A DNA stretch of 64,000 nt from NCBI RefSeq assembly GCF_001649575.2, contig NC_051431.1, positions 18,742,373-18,806,372 on the forward strand. Reading direction: 5' to 3'. The first letter of the stretch is position 1, and each line of letters opens with the position of its first letter. Shown here one piece after another: positions 40,341 to 51,180 of the stretch. The stretch comes from Kryptolebias marmoratus (taxonomy: Eukaryota; Chordata; Actinopteri; Cyprinodontiformes; Rivulidae). Under the pieces are notes generated by a model. It searched no databases. It saw nothing but the letters and a program-made list of their open reading frames with translations, and had not been told where the DNA came from. Made by a program: the position numbers and the translations under genes.

Positions 40341-40477
40341 TTTAGTCAGTGTCTCTTCATCCAGGACTTCTATAACAAGGAAGGATTCAGGTGTGGAAAT
40401 CCGAGACTCAGTCCTGCTTCTGCTGACAGGAACAGCGAAGAGCGATGCACAGTAGTGACGAAAATCTTCTTCCTCAG
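40341..40477 (-). CDS. zbbx: zbbx exon 9 in window
   Basis: A 137-nt exon, phase 1 in and phase 0 out, with acceptor TTATTTACAG and a weak donor GTACTT. It encodes AEEEDFRHYCASLFAVPVSR, then SRTESRISTPESFLVIEVLD and EETLTK. No domain is recognised. The open frame, codon quality and phase agreement support it. Confidence 0.85.
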
Positions 40478-42434
40478 CTGTAAATAAACTCACAAATTAA
40501 AATTAGACAAGATTAAAATAATTAGAGCTGGGAAACATTTCTGTTACCAGTTTTTAAAGGATTTATCTTTACAGATTTAGGGTATAATTTTTATTTTTTA
40601 TATGATATTAAAATAAAGTCACAATAACAGTTCACTAAAGGCCAAATAAATAACTAAATGTTCTTTTTTTTGTGAAATTATGTACAAATATAGAAATGTC
40701 TAAGGTCCTATTGTATAATGTTTTGATTTTTTTAAAGTTGTAGATTAAAGGATGATTTCTAATCTAACATGAATCTCGACCAAGGTACTGTTTGAGCTGA
40801 TGCATCAAAGTGCAAATAAAAAAGCAACTGTGCAACTTTGATTTCAGTTTTCTCTGTTTAATGCAAAGTCTGTTAAATATTAAAACAAAAGCATTCATAT
40901 TTCATCTAAATGCCATTCTGTTAATGCATTGATTTTTTTAAGTACTTCACTTTTTTCTTTTTTAAATGTTGCCATTGATAAAGCAGTCATATTTCCTATT
41001 ATATTGCAGCAAAAATAACATCCCATAACATCGATAAAACCTTGTATAGAAATCTTTGTTTATAGAATATTTTTGAATCGCTCTGTTCCCAGTGCTGTGT
41101 ATCATCGTTTCTTTCTAAAGCTTTTCATTTTATTTTCTTTCATCTTTCCTTAACCTTAAAGTTTCCCAATGACATCGAGACAAACAGCAGCAGATTTCTT
41201 TGTAATTTATTTCACAAAATACTTGGTATTTTGTACATTTACTTGAAGCTTTGTTCATATTAAAACATCCTAGGTCTTTCAAATATTTGTAACTTGTTCA
41301 AACTCTTCATGGTTAAAGTTGCTGTAATTGTTACAGTCTACTGTAATCCCTAAAAGTGCCATTCATTTTCCTACTGAAACTTTTCATTCTTTCATCATAA
41401 TTTTTTCTTACTTTGCTCAAAATTTAATAATTGATGCTTCTTACTTGTAGTTGACAAATATGCCAATAAGACAAAACCATCAGTGTCTTTGGGAAATGCA
41501 CAGCTGTTCGGTATTTGATAACCTATTCCTACCACCTGCCACAAACTCTTATTCAAATCCATACCCATTACAACAGATTGCAGAGTTTCTCCTCCTCCTC
41601 TGCATTTAAATATGAAAGGCTGGGAAATGAATAATAAAAGCTGTTTACTTGCATCATGTAGGGAGCACCCCCTTGTTTTAAATTTTTATTTTCTTGTGCT
41701 GTCAGACCCATGTGGTGATGTGACATACAAAGAATTTATTTTTCAGAGTTAATCTATCCTTATCTAAAACATTCGGAAGATGATTAAAGACAGCTCCGAG
41801 GATCTGAGAGACCACGATTTTAAAAACTGCCACAAAGTCAGGATCGGAGTCAATTTATCTTGTTACAGTAAGAAGCAGCTAATTGCCCTAGAGTCCAGAT
41901 ATTTTGAAAGGGGAAAAATAATCCTGGTCTGCCCATCTTTCTTAGGCTTTGGGTCGAAAATCAGAACTCTGCTGACTGATGAACCGCAGACAGTGAGCTC
42001 CAAACTACAGGACGATCCCACGCTCCCTTCGTCTGCCCCATTCCTTATTCTGTCAGCTTTAAGCCACCTATAACAGCCCTCTACCTACACAATCACAGCC
42101 AGTGATTACCTGTCACGCTGCCACGGATGGATGGGCAAGCACTGATACGTCTGACCCACTGAGAGAAAGAGATTTTGCAATTGTGTGTTTGTATATCTGA
42201 CTGCAATGTGGGTGTATATGTGTGCCTGGGCAGGTCATCTGTCAGACTACTCTGTCCAGAGCTGAGTGGGTTTGGTTTGAGAGCCTGTTTGCACTATGCG
42301 TATCAGAGAGGCAGGGTGTAGAGCAAAAGCACCAAGTTCTGAGAGGATCAATGCCCTTTTTTTTAGTTTCAAGAGGTGAACATGGACATAGAGATGGATA
42401 TGTGGATGTGGCTGTGTGTGTCCATGTGTATTAC
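40478..42434 (-). other. zbbx intron between exons 8 and 9
   Basis: A 2.0-kb AT-rich intron. The open stretch at 41780-42073 on the plus strand has no recognisable product or splice context. Confidence 0.55.
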
Positions 42435-42535
42435 CAGTCAGGCTGCTGGTTGGCTCCTCTTCTGTGTCTGTAATAGTTAGTGATTTAACATCTATGCCCA
42501 AATCCAGTGATGGATGATGACTTTCAATTGGTGTT
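42435..42535 (-). CDS. zbbx: zbbx exon 8 in window
   Basis: A 101-nt exon, phase 2 in and phase 1 out, with acceptor TTTGCAG and donor GTAATAC. It completes the KKHRRTPIE motif and continues ESHHPSLDLGIDVKSLTITD, then TEEEPTSSLT. The phase match at both ends is the main support beyond the motif that spans the junction. Confidence 0.88.
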
Positions 42536-45500
42536 CTGCAAACACAACAAAAATTGTTTAATCAGTGAATAAAACAAGAAGAAACAAAAGAGCAACAGAT
42601 TTTTTTTAAATCTTATTTAGTTTTTCTGGTCTTTTACCTTTTACCCAAAACTTGAATAGATGGATGGATGAATGGATGGAGAGGTAATATTCTGCTAAAG
42701 CTCCTTATAAACAGTACACTCCAATGCCAAAGACTAAAGTCTGACTGATGAGAGTCTTTTCACACAATAGAGATGCTTGTAGTTTATATCTTCTCTTCTC
42801 ATTCACTGCTTAATACGATCAGCCCTAAAAAAATTGGATCATCTTTTTTTTTATCTTATGCTCCCAAATAACGTGCCATTTCTCAAACCAACAACCATTT
42901 ATCTCTTCTCTCTACATAATACTTTATATGCAGTATCCTTATAAGCTATGGGCTGTTTCCATTTGGGACTTCACCAGAAAGCAATAAAGAGATACACTTT
43001 GCTGTTTTGGTCTGTACTGGCCTTGTACTCTTACATTCCTTTGGTGATAGGGTTTTGTATCTATCCTTGCTTACAGGCGATTATATTAAGAACTAAGTCT
43101 TGTTCTCCTCCCTACTGGATGAAATTACTCTCTGAGATCTAGAGAAGCAACACTGTATAAAACTATGTAGTGACATTTGTTTTTTCTCTCAAATATTAAA
43201 AAAGGAGTGCACCATAATTTACTGAAGTGTTGTTTAAAAACACATTATGAACCGTGACTGAATAGCAGATGGCATATTGATGTGATGTAGCCACACGTTT
43301 TAACAATTTGTCAGTGTTACTGGTAATGATCCAAACGCAGAGTTTTGACGTAGAAGACTTTACCCATGATGCATACCACCTCTGATAAAGCAAAAAATAG
43401 CTCAAGCACACATCTTAATTTTTTCTTAATGTATTATAAAGAACCCCCNCCCCCCCCCCCCCCCCCCTCCCATCAATCAGAACAGGTTTGACCATTGCAA
43501 ATATGACTTTTTATATTTGCACAAAAATGTAAACTTTAGCTATGGCACACTCTGAAACAAGTCAAAATATTTGATTCAGACTTGTCATTCCTAACGTTAT
43601 TTCAAAACACAAGTGACAGTAGGTGGAAAAAAAATAAACAGCACAGACAGAAGTGTGTAGATCTAAAGGCTCACTGGAGAAACTGTAAAAACAAGGAAGA
43701 TGACTGACAAGCGAGAAGAAAACAATCACAGATTTTAGTTTTTTTCTGAAACGGTTGCTCAGAGACATCCTACTGTATACAAAAAAAAAACATTTTTTCT
43801 CAGAAAGTGAAAGCAAAACAGGTTTTCTTTTTTTCCTTCCTTTTCAGGCTATTCTTATTTTGACAAGTGTTCATTATTCTTTATTGTATGCAAACCTAAT
43901 AGTATTCTGGATACCTTTCATGTCTCCAAGTGTGTTGGAAAAATTTTATGGATACGTTTATGAAGATTTTATCAAGATATACTAGAACTAGCGAAGGCCC
44001 ACAAAGCCAGAAGTTGAAGCCGCAAAATGTGAGCGTTGCCTAGTGGGTGGGACTTTTGTATAAGGGTACAGCCCAACATTTCCAGGGCGCAGAAGCTGGC
44101 ACCAAAAACACAACATGAGAGCTCAAAAACTGACTTTTTGGGTTTAATTATTAATGTCAAAGGTAGACTCTCAGTCATCCAGGACATGGTAAGTGACAAT
44201 GGAAAAGGTTTCTTTTCTTGTTAGCGAAAGATGGTTTGCTCATGGGGAGTCTTCAAAAATCAATAAAGATCCGCACCATCTGAAGATATGCATTGCTCAT
44301 TGTAAAGTAATGATTTTTTTTTTTTTTTTAACATAGATTTACACTGTTAAAGAAAGGTTAAAATTTTTGGACTGGCCATTAGACGAGACACAGTAAAACA
44401 TCAAATTTGGTACTAAAGTTGTGGCGGCATTAAATCAAATTTTAAGAAATGCAGAAAAGGACCGGTTCACATCTCAGGCTGTGCAGACTTATTTCAGGGT
44501 TCAGTGCTCAGTGTTCAAACTCTGGCTCTTAATGGAAAGGTGAGCATTCACTTACCCTACCTGAGTCAGCTCAGGGAATCAGACTAGTGCTGCCTTGGTC
44601 ACAAGCTTGCTTTCTATAACCTGCAGGCCATGCACAAATCTACCAAGGTGATAGAGTTTACGACTTTAATATAGCTGAGCACTTTTAGCAGATTCTTTAG
44701 AGCTCCCTCCTGCTCCACACTCCCTCCTTCTCCCACTCTTTTTTCCCATTATTATTGAAGCTTGTTAAAATTCAACCTCTCCTTCCTTCTTCCCTCTAGC
44801 CGGTAAGTCTCTCTGTCTCTCCATTAAGCTCTGCCACCATCACCGCTGCAGGCTCACTGCACTCCAGATTGGCTCTCTAGTCTATTCCAAAGTTAAAGGC
44901 TGCTACAGCTGGGGACTTGGAGCATTCCTGCTCAGACAGTGAGAAGGCCCAAAACTACACGCCTCTCTCCTTCCCGCTGACCTCCTCTCCAGTGGGATAC
45001 CAAGACCAAAAGAAGCTGCTTAAATAAAGGTTGTAATAATGGGACCAGCAGAAGCCCAACCTGCAGGCAAAGTGCAGAGAAATTGTTTTGCACACTAGTG
45101 ACCTATGTGGGCTGACTACGGAGAGGCAGGAGAGGCGCGTGCTGTGGTTATCAAAAAATTGTGTAATAAGAAAAAACGTGTGTGTTCACACAAAAGTGCA
45201 ATTGTGTCCTGCCACTGGATATTGTAAGAGAAGGTGTGTGTTGCTAACAGATAAGCTTGAGAAGAAATCGTGTGTGTGTGCAAGTGCTCACATGTTTGCT
45301 CCTTGTTGTAGTGTGAGCCTCAACAGGTATTCACTCAATGACTGACTGTTAAAATGTTCATACAGATATTTTTTTTTAATGTTTAAAAAATGTACTTTGA
45401 TATCATAGCTAGCTATGTGATAATTAGCATGTAAATCAGTCATTTTTAGGAGCTAGACAAAGTCATAACTTGATAGGTTGTGTTGTTCTAACAAGACTTT

Positions 45501-46176
45501 GGTTAATGACCAGATGTTTTTTGTTGGAAAAGGCAGAAAATGTGCAACACCTGTTTTGTCAGGTTCTAGAAACTGTAGAACAATACATGATATCACAGAC
45601 AAATTAAAAGAAAATATAGTTTTTAATGAGCCTACTGCTTGAAGTCCACATCTGAAGCCTAAACAAGATCCAGAACATGTAATGCAATGCTGTGTTTGTA
45701 GGCAGCGTTGGAAAAATCAAGTCCACACATTGTACACAGTAGCTGTTTTGTTTTTCTCGCATGAAGCTGAATATTGACTTTTGAAAACACGTCCTCTGTA
45801 CTAAAAAATATTCTATAGTGGGGTCTGGCGCAACATGTAAAAACTTCAGTGTAGAAATGTTTGTGTTTTGTTTGCAACACATGGAGAATGATAGATGAGG
45901 GTATCAACTTCCCAATAATAAAATCAATATTACACGTACAAGCACATATCCTCAATATTGACAAAAGACTCAAAAGCAATACACAGTCAAAAAAGTAAAC
46001 AGCAAATGCCATCTGCACATCCACTTGTTACTAATATTCTGGACTGCCTACTCTATTCAAACCTAGGCTCATTTGCACACTGTTTGAACTCAGTGAATAA
46101 TGTTTAGAAAATTTCTCAGCTGCAGTGAATGTTTGAAAATGGTTTCTTTGTTGTGCATGCATATTGTTAGACGTAC
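42536..46176 (-). other. zbbx intron between exons 7 and 8
   Basis: A 3.6-kb intron. It contains a short ATGGATGG-type simple repeat (42660-42680), a poly-C tract with one N (43444-43467) and a T run near 44315. No extra exon recognised. Confidence 0.55.
43444..43467. repeat. Poly-C tract containing an undetermined base
   Basis: A run of C with N at 43449. Its length is probably unreliable in the assembly. Confidence 0.9.
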
Positions 46177-46336
46177 CTGCGGTGCTTCTTCAGAAGCAAT
46201 CTATCCATGTAGGTGAGGCTGTTTCCTGTAAACGCAATCTTGATGGTTAGCTTCTCTTCTGCTCCTTCTCCTCTTTGTCCTTCAGCTTCTCTGTCTGGAG
46301 GAAGGTCAGCCTGGGTCGCTGAGGCTGACACTAGTA
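46177..46336 (-). CDS. zbbx: zbbx exon 7 in window (LTYMDRLLLKKHRR motif)
   Basis: A 160-nt exon, phase 1 in and phase 2 out, with acceptor ATTTTCTCAG and donor GTACGTC. It encodes a low-complexity lead (ATQADLPPDREAEGQRGEGA) and then LTIKIAFTGNSLTYMDRLLL followed by KKHRR. The last arginine codon is split across the junction and continues as TPIE in the next exon. Recalled ZBBX proteins contain a similar L-Y-(M/L)-x-x-LLLKKHRRTP segment. Confidence 0.88.
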
Positions 46337-48107
46337 CTGAGAAAATATGGGGAAAGGGGACAACAAACACAACAACAAAAAAAATCTTGAGATAAGAAGA
46401 GGGAAAAATAGCCTAAGGGAAAGAAAAAGAGAAACAAAGCAAGAAGAGAAGGTAGGAAAACATCATTCTCAACACATCTCCTTCAACAAGTGAGAATCTA
46501 CCTTGTCACCAGAATGAAAATGCCAAAACACAAACAGACAAGAGAAAGCCCCATGGGAATAGGAGGGGGGGAATTAAACAATATAAAAGCAACATGGTGA
46601 GTGCATGAGATGAAAAAGAAAGATAGAAGTAAGTAAAAGAAATGTTATGATTGTATTCCAGACACTTTGGCTACTTTAAATTGGGTCTTGGTGCCATTGG
46701 CTTGACAGAAATAATTAGGGCTAGAGGGGCTAGCAGCAATTTGCAGAGCAGAGCAAAGAGAGATGAGCAGAGTTTGACCAAGCAGTAAAGCAGAGAAAAT
46801 AGGAAGTTTAATGATAAGCACAAACATACATATACACACACAACCTGGAATAAAAGTGCTAATAAAACACTCTCTGACACACAAACTGTCGCACATGCAC
46901 AAATGTAAAAACTCATCATTTGTTGCAAGGCACAGGAAACACCTTACATGGTTTCCACATATACGCACAACAGAGGCCATTATTTCAACTAAACATCGCC
47001 ACTCTCATTATCTCAGCATCCAAAGTCCTCCCACCCATTATCATTGCATTTGAAAGCCCTTTCTCCTCGACATTTATTGATATTGATTAACTGATCAGAA
47101 CACAGACAGAAAGACTGGAGGAAGAGTAGATGTGGAGTAAATAAACAGGGTGAGATTGAGGAGGAGGTAAAATACGTGTTAGGCAGAGGTTAAACATTTA
47201 AAATTAATTTTTAGGTTTTCCCTCATGCATATATTCAATCTTTGTGATTTCCTCTGAGTTGGTGTTGCTTTAAAACTAAAATTTAGAAATCATGCCCCAC
47301 ACTCAGGCTATACACACGTTCCTTTATTTTATTTATTGGTGTTTCAGACCTCAGGCCTTCCCTCAGATCACTGACGAAAGCCTGAGGGCCTAAACATTTA
47401 TAAATAAAGCGGAAACGCAAAAAAGAAAAAGAAAAAAACTGGAGTGTGCAGCACATTTTTTTTAACTTTTTTTTTTTTTTTAATCAGTTCTTAATGACCA
47501 GTTCCTCTCCCGCTAAGAGAAAATGTTTCTGTATGACCTCAGGAAAACTTAGGAAAACTTTAGTAAATGTACACTTCCTCTTCCTTTTCTTGACATCATA
47601 AATGCATGTTAAAGCTCTTGGTTTGAATCTGAGCTTGTTAAAGATCATCTGAGACAGAGTGGAAAACTGCCTAATGGTCTCATAAATCAATATATGATTT
47701 TTTTCTTTTTTTAAATAATAAATGCTGCATCCTCTGGGCTAAAGAGAAGGATCATCTGATTTGTTATCAGGGCACAGTTCAAATACCAGCATGTGTGTCG
47801 GTATATGGATGAATTACTGTATATGTTGTGGTTAATCTGCAAAGTTGTGAAGATAACATGAGGAAATATATTTAGGTTCAGCAGGAGCACGTGGTGACAT
47901 TTGTCTTTTTCAGGAACAACGCTCTAAGGTCACCCCATTTAGTACATTATACTGGCAAAGTTATCTGCAGCTAAAGCCTTATATCAAATACAAAACATTT
48001 TACTTACAAAACAGCTGCATTTTGTCTCCTCAGAAATATCACTTGTGTTGCTAATGAAACAAGTGATCAAACACGCGGATCCCTAACACCATATCTATGC
48101 TGCTTAC
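46337..48107 (-). other. zbbx intron between exons 6 and 7
   Basis: A 1.8-kb intron with A/T runs near 47430 and 47470. Nothing else recognised. Confidence 0.55.
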
Positions 48108-48318
48108 CTGGTCTGACAGGTTTCCACGTTCTACACAGAGGGATGAGTTGTCCTCCTCCATCCCGCTCCTCTTCTCTCCACTGCATCAGAGCCTCCTGAA
48201 AAGATCTTGCAGACTCTTCCTCACTGTACTCTCCACTAAGAAGAGAGGAACCCAGTCCTTCCTTCCCATCTTTGGTAACTCCCACCTTTTCCTCCTGACC
48301 GTCTTCCCCAAGCAATAC
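48108..48318 (-). CDS. zbbx: zbbx exon 6 in window (EESARSFQEAL motif)
   Basis: A 211-nt exon, phase 0 in and phase 1 out, between acceptor TTTGTTGTAG and donor GTAAGCA. It encodes VLLGEDGQEEKVGVTKDGKE, an acidic stretch, then EESARSFQEALMQWREEE and a Gly-rich turn leading to WKPVRP. I remember a similar SFQEAL..WR element downstream of the B-box in ZBBX. The local composition is acidic and predicted helical, suggesting a protein-binding helix rather than an enzyme domain. Confidence 0.88.
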
Positions 48319-50197
48319 CTACAACAAAAAGAATACCTCGTGAGTTTTAACAGATGGTCAAAGTGGGATGTAAAAATGTTATTACTACATCACTAATATA
48401 AATTTAACACTGCTCCCAAAAAAATGTTACTTTCTGATGCACAGGAAACAGCTTTTTGTGTCAGTATAACTAAATACCATATTTTTGTGTTGCTTAACAT
48501 TCATTTGTTGATAACCGCATCTACACAGAGCTATAATATTGATCATTCAATTGGTAATTAAATTAGTTTAAAGAGCTCGGGTTTGACAAATATCAAGATC
48601 TCTAAATATCAGACAATTTTAAAAAAAATGATAGCAATACATAATGCAGCTTGGTACATGCTGGGTTTGTACCAAAAGTACCCAGTTTGTATTGGGTATG
48701 TACAGGGTATCAAGTCACTTCATAATCCAGCCCACTCTCTGGAGGTAACAAGTATGTACCCTGTGACTACCAGCTACCCTGTAAGTACCAATAGATTCAA
48801 CACATTCATTGAGTGGGATATTTTAGAATGCCACTCAGTAAATGGAGAATCAAGATGTGGTAGTTACTCTGCTTCAGAAAACCCTTTATATTTTACTTTT
48901 AAGCCTCAAATTCACAGTGATAAGACAGCTTAATGATTTGTCCATCTGGATCCCCTTTTTTATTACAATAAAAAAATGTCTTTGGAATTTCCAAATGCAA
49001 ATAAAAACTTTCAAGAAGCTGCAAGTGTTTTTAGTACGCCAAGACAATGGTAATGTGATTAGTGCTACATTCTTTTCAAACATATTTAAGAGTCTAAACT
49101 CAGATATAAGAAGTTTATATTTGTCAGACATTTCAGCTCTGGATCTGTATTTAGAACTCATTGATTTTTGAAACAAACAAGCCCAGTCAAACAAGTTACT
49201 GTGGCCGTTGCTTTGTGGTTTGCTGGCTCTAAGCATCTAGCTTTAAACATTTAAATTGAACTGTAGTTTGACATATTTAAAATCTTCTCCATACCTTCTG
49301 ACCCCAGTGGTTTGAAATATCTGCTGTGTGTATGAGGCCAACTGGGCTCTGTGGTGTAAAGAGTATGAAATGTCAATCTAACTGTTCTTGCCAGACCTAC
49401 ACTGCTGGGGGGGGGGACTTTTTAGTCCAAAGGTACATGAAGTTCACAAGCTTGCCTTTAGATACAGCCTGTGGATATTGCGTCAATTAGGGCTTATTTG
49501 AAGTTCTTTCAGTTGAGTCACAGGGTGCAGAGGTAGGACTCAGACCGTGTAGAGGCTTGGTTGATATCTTTTTGCTGCAGTGCACTGGCAAGTGAACTAA
49601 AATCAGAGTGTAATTTTATCAACTGTGAATAGCCATAAAAATATATTAAGTTGTAATTAGTCATACACAGAAGCAGTTTTTGTTAATCAAATTAAATGCT
49701 ACTATCCAAAACCTTTAAAAATACAGCTAAAATAGCACTGTATGACTATAATGACTATAGAGTAGTATTTATTAAAATAAAAAAATTGACTGCTCAAAGA
49801 TTTGACAGCATAGTGCATAAATTAACAAGCAGTAAATTTGACAAAGTTCAAATAGCATTATTAGAGTTCATAAAAATCTGATCGTCATATGCAGAATATC
49901 TGCTGTTTTACAAAGAGCCATGGCTAATTTGGCTCCTATCCTGCTTTTTCTTAGATAAACATAAAACACAGTGCATACATTTCATTGATGGTGGTGACAC
50001 AGAAACCAGGGGATATAGTATCTTCAGTGTTAAATATGGTATGTTCAGTATACGATTGTGTTCTCTGCTTGCATGTTTTGCATGTTTATTATTCATATAC
50101 TGTAACCATGTGTATTTTGTATGTATGCCGCATATATAAAGGTGGTGTATCTTCATGCAGTTTTCAACTCAACCATCTATCACTAGTCAGCACTTAC
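48319..50197 (-). other. zbbx intron between exons 5 and 6
   Basis: A 1.9-kb intron. A cluster of GTACC/GGTAC motifs with short inverted pairs lies at about 48655-48800. A G run is at about 49408. Confidence 0.55.
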
Positions 50198-50423
50198 CAG
50201 GCTGCAGTCATTGTACATTTTTTCCATGTTTTTCATCAGTCTCTGTTCCTTTTTCAGGGTTCCCATCATTTTGTCTGGTTATTGCACTGGATGCGATGGT
50301 GTGATTGGAATCTGAGCTTTTACCGGAACTGGGATTAAAGGTACTGGGAAAGGAGCCAGAGATAATCTGTCCCTGGGAGCAGCTGACCATGTCTCGACTG
50401 CCCTCATGAGTCAGTAAGTCTGT
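50198..50423 (-). CDS. zbbx: zbbx exon 5 in window, with a one-base frame break
   Basis: A 226-nt exon with acceptor ATATTGCAG and donor GTAAGTG. Both neighbouring exons are phase 0 at the junctions, so a multiple of three is expected, but 226 is one base too long. Reading from the acceptor gives an open Ser-rich segment (TDLLTHEGSRDMVSC...) that meets a TGA at 50208-50210. Reading back from the donor gives a clear coiled-coil stretch, LKKEQRLMKNMEKMYNDC, which joins the next exon in frame. The two frames are reconciled if one base of the TTTT run (plus strand) at 50269-50272 is extra. A homopolymer assembly error is the simplest explanation. A true frameshift allele, or an unrecognised splice arrangement, is possible. 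Confidence 0.7.
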
Positions 50424-50649
50424 CTGCAATATAAGCTCATAGGATATGATACCAGATCAGTGCTACTCCTAAAACTGAATGGCAGCACCTAACCGTTTAA
50501 ATAATTAAGTAAATCTGGGATAAATGTGAAAAATAAATGCCTTTTTAAAGGCAGCTCATGAGTATTAACTGAAAGAAATTATTTCTCATAATTAAATCAG
50601 TGACAAAATTGTTTTTTTTTTAAATTTATTTTATACCAACAATTAGCAG

Positions 50650-51180
50650 CAGATGTCAGCCCAGTTACTAAATTTCAGTTTATTCTAAATCAATTCAATT
50701 CAGTCCAGTCCAAATTATTTTAAATTTAAATGATTAATTTCGATGTAACCTTATTTATGTTACGTAAATTCATAAACAGTTACCAAGCAAATCTCTAAAT
50801 CAACTCAACACCCTCTATAAGACTTATGATTCTTCTGGTTAAATAAAGGTTACATTTGTATCAAAATAATCAAGTAAAATGCAATGGATGGTGTTGACAG
50901 TGGGGAGGAAAATCTCATTTTAGAGTCCTCACTGGAAGACCTCCAGATGAACCAGACTCAGGGACAGTGAACTGCTCTGCTAGGAAAACGTGACACCAAA
51001 AAATCTTTAAGAAACAATGAAACTTGGCTTTACGTGCAAAAAGAAAGAGTTGAAAATCAATTCTGATTTTTACAGGGAGTCAATAAAGAGTACCATTGAC
51101 AGACATGATCTTCTCCCATCAAAACTCTCACTGCAGCCTTTTAAATTAGATGGAGATTTTTCAGAAAAACATTGAGACAG
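50650..51180 (+). repeat. Decayed fish dispersed repeat
   Basis: The order of GACAGTGGGGAGGAAAA, GGAAGACCTCCAGATGAACC, AGACTCAGGGACAGTG and, further on, ACAGGGAGTCAATAAAGAG follows a large teleost repeat (remembered form: GACAGTGGGAAGGAAAAACT...CCTCCAGCAGAACCAGGCTC). It lies in the 9.3-kb intron between exons 4 and 5. Confidence 0.65.

Noticed and set aside
41780..42073. 97-codon plus-strand frame
   Set aside because: No homology I recognise and no convincing acceptor, donor or promoter. Treated as chance.
49985..50338. 117-codon plus-strand frame overlapping zbbx exon 5
   Set aside because: Partly antisense to the exon and without motif or splice support.
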